64,000 bases of DNA from Halorhodospira halochloris (GTDB lineage: Bacteria; Pseudomonadota; Gammaproteobacteria; Nitrococcales; Halorhodospiraceae), in the NCBI RefSeq assembly GCF_002356555.2, contig NZ_AP017372.2, positions 186,001-250,000 of the forward strand. Reading direction: 5' to 3'. Each line of letters begins with the position of its first letter. Within the stretch, counting starts at the first letter, position 1. The position numbers were made by a program, and so were the translations under genes. Below, piece after piece: positions 26,846 to 35,451 of the stretch. Under the pieces are notes generated by a model. It had not been told where the DNA came from. It saw nothing but the letters and a program-made list of their open reading frames with translations, and ran no database searches.

Positions 26846-29257
26846 ATGAATCGCTTGTTGCGTGTCCTGCTTGTATCTGCGGTCGGCGTTGTTAGTGTCG
26901 GCTTTGCTATCGCCGTGGTGATGATTGCTTATGCGGCTTTCGTGCTGTGGCCACAACTTCCCTCAGCCGATTCGCTGCGTGAAATCCGCCTCCAGGAGCC
27001 GCTGCGCGTGGTTAGCGCGGAGGGCGATCTATTAGCCGAATATGGCGAGCAGCGTCGGCAGCCGAAAGACTTCGATGAATTTCCTACGGACCTTGTTCTC
27101 GCCTTCATAGCTGCGGAAGACGACCGCTTCTTCCAACATCCGGGGGTCGACTATCAGGGTATGGCCCGCGCCATTGCCTATGTGCTGCGCGAGCGCGAGT
27201 TTGGTCCGGGAGGCTCAACCATCACTATGCAGGTTGCGCGTAACTTTTTCCTCAGTCGCGAACAGACTATTTTGCGCAAGGCCAATGAAATGCTCCTTGC
27301 TCTGCAGATAGAGCGCACCCTGACCAAGGAGGAGATACTGGAGCTCTATCTCAACAAGATATATATGGGTAATAGGGCTTATGGCGTCGCGGCGGCTGCC
27401 GAGGTCTACTACGGCAAGTCACTTGATGAGCTAGATTTAGCTCAGATGGCGATGATCGCCGGACTGCCGAAGGCACCATCTGCCTTTAACCCGATCCGCA
27501 ATCCGCAGCGGGCCTTACAACGTAGGGCATACGTATTAGCGCGGATGTATCAGGAAGGGTTCATCAGTCATGAGCGTTATGAGCAAGCCAATGCTGCCCC
27601 GGTAACCGCCCGTCTGCACGCCCCGCGGATCAATGTTGATGGGAGATATGTGGCGGAAATGGCCCGCCAACAGATGGTCGACCTGTATGGCGAGGAAGAG
27701 GCATACACTGGCGGCTTTAAGGTCTATACGACCGTCCACAGTGAGTACCAACAAGCCGCAAATCGCTCTTTGCGGCGGGCACTGGAGGACTACGATAGAA
27801 GGCATGGCTATCGTGGTCCTGAAGGCAGGGTTAGCGAAGAGCAACTTAATGACCCCCAAATTTTGGAGCAGCAACTGCGCGCACACCCTCCCTTTGGCGG
27901 CTTAATCGCCGGGATAGTGCTTGAAGTAGAGGAGGATGCGGCGTGGGTTTTGGTGCGTGATGACGATGTTTTGCGAGTGCCATTCTCGAGTATGGAGTGG
28001 GCACGCGAATATATAGATGCCAATCGCCGCGGCGCGGCACCAGAAAGTGCCAAAGACGTTGTCAGTCGTGGCGATATAATTCGTGTGGCTAGGCGGGGCG
28101 ATGATAGCGGGCTGTTTCGGGCTGTCCCTGAGGCTGAGGGGGCGTTGGTATCGCTGTCACCGGTTGACGGTAGGATCTTTGCGCTCAGCGGGGGATATGA
28201 TTTCCGGCGCAGCTCTTATAACCGTGCGGTACAGGCGAATCGGCAGACCGGCTCGGCGTTTAAGCCATTTATTTACTCTGCAGCCCTTGAACATGGGTAC
28301 ACGGCAGCCTCTATAGTGAATGATGCCCCGGTGGTGTTTCAGGATGATGCGCTCGAAGGCTACTGGCGCCCGGGCAACTACACTGGGCGTTTTTATGGTC
28401 CGACGCGCTTGCGCGAGGCGCTGGTATTTTCACGCAACTTGGTCTCAATAAGGGTGTTGCGCGATATCGGGGTGGGCCGGGCTATCGAGCACGTCACCCG
28501 TTTTGGGTTCGATCGCGGTGGCTTGCCCGCAGATCTGTCGCTAGCTTTGGGCAGCAATAGTGCGACCCCTCTGCAAATGGCTCGCGGGTTCGCGGTTTTT
28601 GCCAACGGTGGTTTCTTGGTTGAGCCGAATGTGATCGAGAGGGTAGAAGACCCAAGTGGCGATGTTGTCTTTGCCCCAAACTTTCCGCAGGCTTGTAAGC
28701 TGTGTGATGATGGTCCCCGTTTGCTGGGTCACGGCATGGAGGAGTTCGACGTGCTCGACTTGCCGCCTTTAGCCCCGCGTAAGATTGCTGAAGATAACGC
28801 CTGGATTATTGGGGACATTCTTGCCGATGTAATGACCAGGGGAACCGGCCGGGGAGCGCTGCGGTTAGTCAACCGCGGTGATATGGCGGGGAAGACTGGT
28901 ACCACCAACGACCTGCGCGATGCTTGGTTCGTTGGGTATACCCCGGATATGGTCACCGCAGCTTGGGCGGGGTTCGATGACCAGCGGACCCTGGGGGCTC
29001 GAGAGACAGGTGCGGCTGTGGCCCTCCCTATGTGGTCGAGGTATATGGCTACTGCACTGGAACGGGTCGAAGAGAGAAGTATTGCCCGTCCGGAGGGTCT
29101 GGTAACAGTGCGCATAAATCCAGAATCGGGAAAAGTTACCGGCTCTGATAATCCTGACGCCGTATTTGAGACATTCCGCGAAGATTCGGTGCCGGTGCGA
29201 GAGGAAGGTGATGGCAGGGATGGGCGTGGTCGCGGAGCCGAGCGTGAGATATTTTAG
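26846..29257 (+). CDS. mrcA: Penicillin-binding protein 1A (bifunctional class A PBP)
   Basis: 803 residues. One N-terminal membrane helix (about 7-35) precedes the GT51 glycosyltransferase domain (AAEDDRFFQHPGVD with catalytic Glu, GGSTITMQVARNFF). An OB-like insert is followed by a transpeptidase domain with Ser470 in TGSAFKPF, SRN at about 530 and K683-TGTT. It polymerises and cross-links peptidoglycan. The divergent position relative to pil genes is the standard gammaproteobacterial arrangement. Confidence 0.96.
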   Translation: MNRLLRVLLVSAVGVVSVGFAIAVVMIAYAAFVLWPQLPSADSLREIRLQEPLRVVSAEGDLLAEYGEQRRQPKDFDEFPTDLVLAFIAAEDDRFFQHPGVDYQGMARAIAYVLREREFGPGGSTITMQVARNFFLSREQTILRKANEMLLALQIERTLTKEEILELYLNKIYMGNRAYGVAAAAEVYYGKSLDELDLAQMAMIAGLPKAPSAFNPIRNPQRALQRRAYVLARMYQEGFISHERYEQANAAPVTARLHAPRINVDGRYVAEMARQQMVDLYGEEEAYTGGFKVYTTVHSEYQQAANRSLRRALEDYDRRHGYRGPEGRVSEEQLNDPQILEQQLRAHPPFGGLIAGIVLEVEEDAAWVLVRDDDVLRVPFSSMEWAREYIDANRRGAAPESAKDVVSRGDIIRVARRGDDSGLFRAVPEAEGALVSLSPVDGRIFALSGGYDFRRSSYNRAVQANRQTGSAFKPFIYSAALEHGYTAASIVNDAPVVFQDDALEGYWRPGNYTGRFYGPTRLREALVFSRNLVSIRVLRDIGVGRAIEHVTRFGFDRGGLPADLSLALGSNSATPLQMARGFAVFANGGFLVEPNVIERVEDPSGDVVFAPNFPQACKLCDDGPRLLGHGMEEFDVLDLPPLAPRKIAEDNAWIIGDILADVMTRGTGRGALRLVNRGDMAGKTGTTNDLRDAWFVGYTPDMVTAAWAGFDDQRTLGARETGAAVALPMWSRYMATALERVEERSIARPEGLVTVRINPESGKVTGSDNPDAVFETFREDSVPVREEGDGRDGRGRGAEREIF

Positions 29258-29274
29258 CAGTGGAGAGTATTGTT

Positions 29275-29895
29275 ATGGCGCGGCGCGGCGCGAGTCCTCG
29301 AGATCAGCGGATGCGGGTCAGTCTGATTCGTGAGGCGGCACGTCTTATGGCCGAGGAAGGCATAAAGGACTACTTTACCGCTAAACGTAAGGCGGCCCAG
29401 CGTCTTGGGGCAGCAGATACTCATAATCTGCCGAAGAATCAGGAAATACAGGACGCCCTGATTGAGTATCAAGAGGTGTTCGGGGGGGCTGAGCACTTGG
29501 CTCAGCTCCATGAGTTGCGCCGTGAGGCGGTAAAGGCCATGGAGCTTTTTGAGCGTTTTCGCCCCCGCTTAGTTGGGCCAGTGCTATTGGGCACAGCTGA
29601 TAGTAGCTCAGGCGTACAGTTGCACCTGTTTGCTGATACGCCCGAGACGGTACTCTTTTTTCTGATGGATCGCGGTATTCCGTTCGATCCCGATGAGCGC
29701 AGGCTGCGATTTGGCAAGGATGGGTGGGCGGTTTTGCCGGTATTCAGGTTTATGGCTGGAAATACTGAGGTTGAACTCACCGTGTTTAACGAAAACGGCC
29801 TGCGTGAGGCACCACGAAGCGAAGTCCACGGCCGCCCGATGGAGCGTGCCTCTCTAAACGAAGTCCGCTCTATGATAGATGGCGCAGAGGTTTAA
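29275..29895 (+). CDS. Conserved nucleotidyltransferase-like protein of unknown function
   Basis: 206 residues from the ATG at 29275; a GTG at 29260 is possible. The N-terminal helix region (RVSLIREAARLMAEEGIKDYFTAKRKAA, in pieces) and LPKNQEIQDALIEYQ belong to a conserved proteobacterial family. The middle part (FRPRLVGPVLLGTA) resembles a nucleotidyltransferase core, although a G-S-x-D-x-D metal triad is not evident. Some relatives are mislabelled UDP-N-acetylmuramate-alanine ligase; nothing here supports that. Lies 17 bases after ponA. Confidence 0.6.
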   Translation: MARRGASPRDQRMRVSLIREAARLMAEEGIKDYFTAKRKAAQRLGAADTHNLPKNQEIQDALIEYQEVFGGAEHLAQLHELRREAVKAMELFERFRPRLVGPVLLGTADSSSGVQLHLFADTPETVLFFLMDRGIPFDPDERRLRFGKDGWAVLPVFRFMAGNTEVELTVFNENGLREAPRSEVHGRPMERASLNEVRSMIDGAEV

Positions 29896-29912
29896 TAACC
29901 GATGAGCCGGAT

Positions 29913-31208
29913 TCAGCGGTTTTGGATGTCTACGTAGTCGCGCCTAGCCGCACCAGTGTATAGCTGACGAGGCCTGCCGATTCGCTGTTCCGGGTCAGAG
30001 ACCATCTCATTCCACTGCGCTAGCCAGCCTGGGGTGCGGCCGAGAGCAAACATAACTGTGAAGAAATCGGTTGGGATGCCGAGGGCGCGGTAGATTATGC
30101 CTGAGTAGAAGTCGACGTTGGGATAGAGCTTACGTTCTATGAAGTAGTCATCCTCAAGTGCCCGCTGCTCAAGCTCCATAGCTATCTCAAGCTGTGGGTC
30201 GTTGCTTATGCCAAGGTCATTCAGGACGTCGTGGCAAGTCTTACGGATGATATTGGCGCGCGGGTCAAAATTCTTGTAGACACGGTGGCCGAAGCCCATC
30301 AAGCGGAAAGGATCATCCTTGTCTTTGGCTTTGGCTATGAATTTCGGCACCTGGTCAATATCGCCGATCTCTTGCAGCATGTTAAGTACCGCCTCATTGG
30401 CGCCGCCGTGCGCCGGCCCCCAGAGCGCAGCGCAGCCGCTGGCTATGGAGGCGAAGGGGTTGGTGCCGGTGGAGCTGGCTAAGCGTACCGTGGAGGTAGA
30501 GGCGTTTTGCTCGTGATCGGCGTGGAGGATTAGCAGCTGATCCAAGGCCCTCTCGTGGATCGGGTTTATTTCGTATGGCTCGGTAGGCCGCGAGAAGAGC
30601 ATGTTGAGCAGGTTGCTGGTATAAGATAGGCGGTTTAGCGGATAGACAAAAGGTTCACCGGCCATATGCTTGTATGCCGCCGCAGCAATAGTTGGCATCT
30701 TGGCGAGAACCCGGTGGCAGGTAAGCTTGCGGTTTCCCGGGTCGTTGATGCGAATAGCGTCGTGATAAAAGGCCGATAGTGAAGCTACAACCCCAGTAAG
30801 CATGGCCATCGGGTGAGCGTTGTAGTGAAAGCCGTCGAAAAAGTCTTTCAACGACTCGTTTATCATGGTGTGCTCGGTTATAGCCCTGTTGAACTGATCA
30901 AGTTCTGTGCTGGTCGGTAATTCGCCATGCAAAAGCAGGTAAGAGACCTCGAGAAACGTACTCTGCTCAGCTAACTGCTCTATCGGGTAGCCGCGGTAGA
31001 GTAGAATGCCCTGGTCGCCATCGATGAAGGTAATGTCACTCCGGCAACTGGCTGTGGAGGTAAAGCCGGCGTCGTAGCTAAAGTAGCCGAACTCCTTAAA
31101 GAGGTTTTGTATCTCTACCACCTCCGGGCCGTGAGTCCCTTCCCGGACAGGCAGTTCCACGCTCTTGCCGGTGGCGTTGTCAGTTACTGTAACTGTCCGA
31201 GAAGCCAT
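29913..31208 (-). CDS. gltA: Citrate synthase
   Basis: 431 residues, type II hexameric form. Motifs: [58 protein letters not shown] and [13 protein letters not shown], with the catalytic His residues and Asp ([20 protein letters not shown]). It condenses oxaloacetate with acetyl-CoA. GGAGGATAA precedes the ATG. Together with sucCD and glcB in this window it covers TCA and glyoxylate-cycle steps. Seventy-six bases after rpmE2 in the same direction. Confidence 0.97.
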   Translation of the reverse strand: MASRTVTVTDNATGKSVELPVREGTHGPEVVEIQNLFKEFGYFSYDAGFTSTASCRSDITFIDGDQGILLYRGYPIEQLAEQSTFLEVSYLLLHGELPTSTELDQFNRAITEHTMINESLKDFFDGFHYNAHPMAMLTGVVASLSAFYHDAIRINDPGNRKLTCHRVLAKMPTIAAAAYKHMAGEPFVYPLNRLSYTSNLLNMLFSRPTEPYEINPIHERALDQLLILHADHEQNASTSTVRLASSTGTNPFASIASGCAALWGPAHGGANEAVLNMLQEIGDIDQVPKFIAKAKDKDDPFRLMGFGHRVYKNFDPRANIIRKTCHDVLNDLGISNDPQLEIAMELEQRALEDDYFIERKLYPNVDFYSGIIYRALGIPTDFFTVMFALGRTPGWLAQWNEMVSDPEQRIGRPRQLYTGAARRDYVDIQNR

Positions 31209-31284
31209 GAGTTATCCTCCGCGAGCCCGGCATTCTACGAGCTGACTGTTTATATCTCTGGCGCTGATGAGCTCAAGCTGCCGA

Positions 31285-31551
31285 TTATTGAGCGCTGGAG
31301 CTGCCTCGGGTTATGCCAAAACGCTTGTGGAAACGGTCAACCTGGCCGCCAGATTGGACAACCCTTTGCTTGCCGGTAAAGAAGGGGTGGCTGCGGCTTG
31401 AGACCTCGACCTTCACAAGCGGGTACTCCTTGCCATCTTCCCAGGTGATCGTCTCGCTGGTATCGACGCAGGAGCGGGTAAGAAACGCAAAGTCGGTCGA
31501 GATGTCCTGGAAAACTACTTCACGGTATTCGGGGTGAATCTCTTTTTTCAT
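31285..31551 (-). CDS. rpmE2: Ribosomal protein L31 type B
   Basis: 88 residues from the ATG at 31551 ([14 protein letters not shown]). The type B signature region ([21 protein letters not shown]) is present and the zinc-binding CxxC of type A is absent, so this is the zinc-independent paralogue. It replaces L31A under zinc limitation in species with both. The frame runs on upstream, but this ATG fits the family. It is preceded by a good promoter next to palindrome copy 7. Confidence 0.93.
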   Translation of the reverse strand: MKKEIHPEYREVVFQDISTDFAFLTRSCVDTSETITWEDGKEYPLVKVEVSSRSHPFFTGKQRVVQSGGQVDRFHKRFGITRGSSSAQ

Positions 31552-31683
31552 GGTTGTTTGCCTTTCAAACTCGAGTGTTAAAGATTGAAGCTGACCCCCA
31601 TGGGCAAAAGGGAGTCGGCGATCAGTCCGCATGCACATGCGGTTGGCCTGGCTGTTGCGCACTGCGTCAACGGCTAACGTGCC

Positions 31684-31712
31684 AAAATAGCTTCTGCGCG
31701 GTGATTGGTCAA
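31684..31712 (-). promoter_or_regulatory. Predicted sigma-70 promoter of rpmE2-gltA
   Basis: On the minus strand TTGACC (31712-31707), exactly 17 bases, then TATTTT (31689-31684). The -35 box ends four bases from the start of palindrome copy 7. Confidence 0.65.
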
Positions 31713-31715
31713 GAA

Positions 31716-31868
31716 GGGAACCTCTAAAAACCTCCCCGGCGCCATTATCTGCCCCGGTGTGGAGGTCTTGGCGTCAGGGATGGCGCCATGAAGCCTCCAG
31801 GGATGGATCCACGGCGTCCGCCACACCGGGGCTGATAATGGCGCCGGGGAGGTTTTTTTGAGGTTCCC
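31716..31868 (+). repeat. Palindromic element copy 7
   Basis: Near-perfect copy. GGGAACCTCTAAAAACC on the left mirrors GGTTTTTTTGAGGTTCCC on the right. The variable arm segment ATTATC pairs with GATAAT, and the inner hairpin tolerates a G-U pair (TGGCGTCA opposite TGGCGCCA). It lies between the promoters of divergent rpmE2 and the MgtE-N-like gene and could insulate them. Confidence 0.96.
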
Positions 31869-31914
31869 AGAGACATTATTGGTAGAGTGATAAACTGCTG
31901 CGAATGGCGCTCTC

Positions 31915-31943
31915 TTGACAAGATGATTCGTCAGTCATAAATT
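31915..31943 (+). promoter_or_regulatory. Strong sigma-70-type promoter
   Basis: Consensus TTGACA (31915-31920), 17-base spacer, TAAATT (31938-31943). It would give a transcript with a leader of about 180 bases before the MgtE-N-like gene. That leader contains a GC-rich hairpin (GTCGGCG ... CGCCGGC) just before the ribosome-binding site. Confidence 0.75.
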
Positions 31944-32130
31944 GCGCGGTGAGTGTTTGGCAACACGAGGTTCCAGTCATGCCGGACGAATATTGCAGTC
32001 CGCAGCTAACATCACGACAACCGCGAATCAGCGCCTGCTTGAGCGAGGCCGGCTGAGAAAGGAACCGTAACGCTCATGGTCCCTTCTGTCGGCGGTCTCG
32101 GGCGGGCGCCGGCAGAGGGAGGTAAGATCA

Positions 32131-32508
32131 ATGAGCGCAGTAAATGAGCGTCAAGAGCAGCAACAAGTTACCCTTCCGGCACGCGCCCAATTTGCCGAAC
32201 GGCTTCCGGCTGCGGCGGCCCGGCGTATCCTGAAGATGGCTCCGGATGAGCGTCCAGCGGCTCTTCAGGCCATGCCCGATGGCGAGAGCCTGGCGACATT
32301 CCTGGAGTTGCGTCCCGATGCCCAGGCCAGCGTGCTTGAGCACATGGATATAGGGCGCGCCTCACGGCTGGCTAACCGTCTGCCATTTAATACCCTGGCG
32401 CGGGTGCTCGATAACATGGATGCGCACAGGCGCGCCGATATCGTGCGCAACCTACGCCCGCTCAAGCGTGGCCGTGTTGAGACGGTACTTGCCGGGCGCT
32501 TGCAATAA
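32131..32508 (+). CDS. Stand-alone MgtE N-domain-like protein
   Basis: 125 residues, all soluble. The repeated helical units (RILKMAPDERPAALQAMPD, LELRPDAQASVLEHMD, DNMDAHRRADIVRNLRPL) resemble the superhelical N-terminal domain of MgtE magnesium transporters. The following CBS and membrane domains are lacking. GGGAGG lies before the ATG. Preceded by a strong promoter and followed by a good terminator, so it is a single-gene unit with probably high expression. It may sense magnesium or act as a scaffold; this is inference from the fold resemblance only. Confidence 0.65.
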   Translation: MSAVNERQEQQQVTLPARAQFAERLPAAAARRILKMAPDERPAALQAMPDGESLATFLELRPDAQASVLEHMDIGRASRLANRLPFNTLARVLDNMDAHRRADIVRNLRPLKRGRVETVLAGRLQ

Positions 32509-32548
32509 TAGCTAACGGTTATATCCCGCAGTAATTGGGTGCGAGCAG

Positions 32549-32587
32549 AGCGGGCGGGGGTCAAGATATCCCTGCCCGTTTTTTTTG
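32549..32587 (+). terminator. Intrinsic terminator after the MgtE-N-like gene
   Basis: GC-rich stem (CGGGCGGGGGT pairing with ATCCCTGCCCG, one mismatch) followed by eight T residues. Confidence 0.85.
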
Positions 32588-32715
32588 GGTTACCATAAGT
32601 GGCCTTAGGCTTTCCAATAACCCTTAATTTACCCGCGAGCTGCTGGTCCAGGGCAGCGTATGGCCGTAACACGGCCACGCTAAGCAGCAGCTCAAGGACA
32701 ATGGAGGCAGTTTAG

Positions 32716-34896
32716 ATGAGCGATCGGGTGGAAGCAGGTGGTCTGCAGGTTGCGCGGCAACTCTACGATCTAGTTGAGCAAGAGATCGCACCTGGTACCG
32801 GTGTTGAGCCGCAGCATGTATGGCAGGAGCTAAGCCGCATTGTCGCCGATCTAGGCCCCCGCAACCGGGAGCTGATTGAGCGGCGTGAGACCTTGCAAAA
32901 GCAGATCGATGAGTGGCACCGGCAGAATCGGGGGCGGGCGCATAACCCTAATGACTATAAGGCCTTCCTCGAGCAAATTGGCTATCTGCAGCCTGAAGGC
33001 GATGACTTTCAAGTAACAACGGCTAACGTCGATCCAGAGATTGCCGAGGTTGCCGGTCCGCAGCTGGTGGTGCCGGTTGATAACGCGCGTTTCTCGCTAA
33101 ATGCTGCTAACGCCCGCTGGGGCAGCCTCTACGATGCGCTCTACGGCACCGATATGATCCCTAACGAGGGTGAGCTAGCCCTAGGATCGGGGTATAACCG
33201 TCAACGCGGTCTCAAGGTGATGGCGATTGCCGGGGAGGTGCTGGACGATATCGCCCCGCTCAAGCAGGGTAGCCACACTCAGGTAGCCGCTTATAAGCTG
33301 GTCGGCTCGGCCCCGGTCGCCTTGCAAATGGAGTTGACTGACGGTGGGCAGACTGAACTCGCCGATCCGCAGGCCTTCGTCGGCTATACCGGGCAGGCTC
33401 AGGAGCCGACTAGCATATTGCTGCGCCATAACGGCCTCCACGCCGAGATCCAAATCGATCGCCAGCATACCATCGGCAAAGACCACCCAGCCGGGGTCAA
33501 GGATGTGGTCATGGAGTCGGCGGTAACTGCTATCCAGGATTGTGAGGACTCAGTGGCAGCGGTCGATGCCGAAGATAAGGTGCGGGTCTACGGCAACTGG
33601 CTGGGCCTGATGAAGGGCACGCTTGAGACCCCGGTCGAGAAGGGTGGCGAGACCTTTATGCGCCGTCTCAAGGGCGATCGCACCTTCACCACACCACAGG
33701 GAGGAGAGCTAACGTTACCGGGGCGATCACTGATGCTGGTGCGCAATGTCGGGCACCTGATGACCACCCCGGCGGTGCTCGATAGTGCCGGCAATGAGAT
33801 ACCTGAGGGTATGCTCGACGGCATGATGACCGTGCTCTGCGCGATACACGACCTGAAGGGTAACGGTAGCGTTACCAACTCCAAGACCGGCAGCGTCTAC
33901 ATCGTTAAACCGAAGATGCACGGTCCGGAGGAGGTAGCCTTCTCGGTGCAGCTCTTCGAGCGGATAGAAGACGCCTACGGCCTGCCGCGAGCGACCCTGA
34001 AGATCGGTATCATGGATGAAGAGCGGCGGACTACCGTCAATCTTAAAGAGTGTATCCGCCAGGCCAGTGATCGGGTCATCTTCATCAACACCGGTTTTCT
34101 CGATCGTACCGGCGATGAGATCCACACTTCGATGGAAGCCGGCCCCGTGATCCGTAAGGCGGATATGAAAAATGCCGCCTTCATGACCGCTTACGAGGAC
34201 TGGAACGTCGATGTCGGCATGGCCTGTGGCCTTAAGGGGCATGCGCAGATCGGTAAGGGGATGTGGCCGAAACCGGATAAGATGCGCGAGATGTTCGACA
34301 CCAAGACCGGCCATCCTAAGGCCGGGGCCAACTGCGCTTGGGTGCCATCACCTACGGCGGCTACGCTGCACGCGGTCCACTACCACCAGATCAGCGTTGC
34401 CGCGGCGCAGGAGCAGATCGCTAAACAGGGGCGGCGGGCCAAACTTGACGATATCCTGACTATTCCTCTAGCCCCGGGTGTCGACTGGACCCCCGAGGAG
34501 ATCCAGCAAGAACTGGATAACAACTGTCAGGGCATTCTTGGCTACGTGGTGCGCTGGATCGATCAGGGGATAGGTTGCTCAAAGGTGCCGGATATCAATG
34601 ATGTCGGACTCATGGAGGATCGCGCCACGCTGCGTATAGCCAGTCAGTTGCTGGCTAACTGGCTCTATCACGACGTGGTCAGTAAGGATCAGGTCATGGA
34701 GACCCTCAAGCGGATGGCTGCGGTGGTCGACAAGCAAAACGCTGGTGATCCTAACTATCAGCCGATGGCCCGCGATTTTGATGCCAGCATCGCCTTCCAG
34801 GCCGCCTGTGACTTGATCTTCAAAGGCTGCGAGCAGCCCTCGGGTTACACCGAGCCGATTCTGCATCGCCGCCGTCAGGAGGCTAAGGCCAAGTAG
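32716..34896 (+). CDS. glcB: Malate synthase G
   Basis: 726 residues, full length for isoform G. Family features include [19 protein letters not shown] near 125, GIMDEERRT and the [21 protein letters not shown] block around 455, and [18 protein letters not shown]-type region near 535. It condenses glyoxylate and acetyl-CoA to malate, for acetate or glycolate use through the glyoxylate route. No isocitrate lyase gene is visible in the window. Confidence 0.97.
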   Translation: MSDRVEAGGLQVARQLYDLVEQEIAPGTGVEPQHVWQELSRIVADLGPRNRELIERRETLQKQIDEWHRQNRGRAHNPNDYKAFLEQIGYLQPEGDDFQVTTANVDPEIAEVAGPQLVVPVDNARFSLNAANARWGSLYDALYGTDMIPNEGELALGSGYNRQRGLKVMAIAGEVLDDIAPLKQGSHTQVAAYKLVGSAPVALQMELTDGGQTELADPQAFVGYTGQAQEPTSILLRHNGLHAEIQIDRQHTIGKDHPAGVKDVVMESAVTAIQDCEDSVAAVDAEDKVRVYGNWLGLMKGTLETPVEKGGETFMRRLKGDRTFTTPQGGELTLPGRSLMLVRNVGHLMTTPAVLDSAGNEIPEGMLDGMMTVLCAIHDLKGNGSVTNSKTGSVYIVKPKMHGPEEVAFSVQLFERIEDAYGLPRATLKIGIMDEERRTTVNLKECIRQASDRVIFINTGFLDRTGDEIHTSMEAGPVIRKADMKNAAFMTAYEDWNVDVGMACGLKGHAQIGKGMWPKPDKMREMFDTKTGHPKAGANCAWVPSPTAATLHAVHYHQISVAAAQEQIAKQGRRAKLDDILTIPLAPGVDWTPEEIQQELDNNCQGILGYVVRWIDQGIGCSKVPDINDVGLMEDRATLRIASQLLANWLYHDVVSKDQVMETLKRMAAVVDKQNAGDPNYQPMARDFDASIAFQAACDLIFKGCEQPSGYTEPILHRRRQEAKAK

Positions 34897-34950
34897 TCGC
34901 CGCTCTGGACATTTACTGCCCTGTGGCAGGTGAGAAGTGGCCGGTTGAGA

Positions 34951-35169
34951 GACTGCGGCTGCGGTTGCGGGTGACGGCCCCGCTCGGTGATATTGCTTAT
35001 CGCTACGCGGTCGCGTTCCTCCGCAGCGACCGGACAAGCGCGCTTCCGTGCGCGCATGTCCGGCGCTCGCATCCCTGCGAGCGCCCTTGCGGGTCTTTGC
35101 TGCTGCGTAACGCTGCTTCGCTTAAACAGCAATATCACCGAGAGGGGCCGTCACCCGCAACCGCAGTCG
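34951..35169. repeat. MITE-like 220-bp element with about 42-bp inverted termini
   Basis: The left end (GACTGCGG ... GGTGATATTGCT, 34951-34996) is repeated inverted at 35128-35169, apart from a 6-base CTGCGG duplication and single changes. The centre holds two further hairpins (CGGACA...TGTCCG and GCGCTCGCA...TGCGAGCGC). No protein is encoded. Unrelated in sequence to the 13-copy palindrome family; only one copy seen here. Confidence 0.85.
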
Positions 35170-35195
35170 TGCGCCTTGGCGCTGCTCACCCTTAG

Positions 35196-35346
35196 GGGCG
35201 CTTCGAAAATCTGGTCCGGAGCCAGTAGTTGCCCCGGTTTGGAGGTCTTGGCGCCAAGGATGGCGCCATGAAGCCTCCAGGGATGGATTCACGGCGTCCT
35301 CCAAACCGGGGCAACTACTGGCTCCGGGCCAGATTTTCGAGGCGCC
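35196..35346 (+). repeat. Palindromic element copy 8
   Basis: Arms differ strongly from other copies yet match each other: AGTAGT pairs with ACTACT, and CCGGTTTGG pairs with CCAAACCGG where most copies have CCGGTGTGG. Located 26 bases from the MITE-like element, between glcB and uvrA. Confidence 0.95.
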
Positions 35347-35451
35347 ATTAATTAACCAAGCTGCGCGCGCAGTTAGCTTGCCAAACGGCGGCCATATCAG
35401 GAAAGTTAGGCATGCACATTTAGCCACCCACGGCCAGTTGAGCTAACCTCA

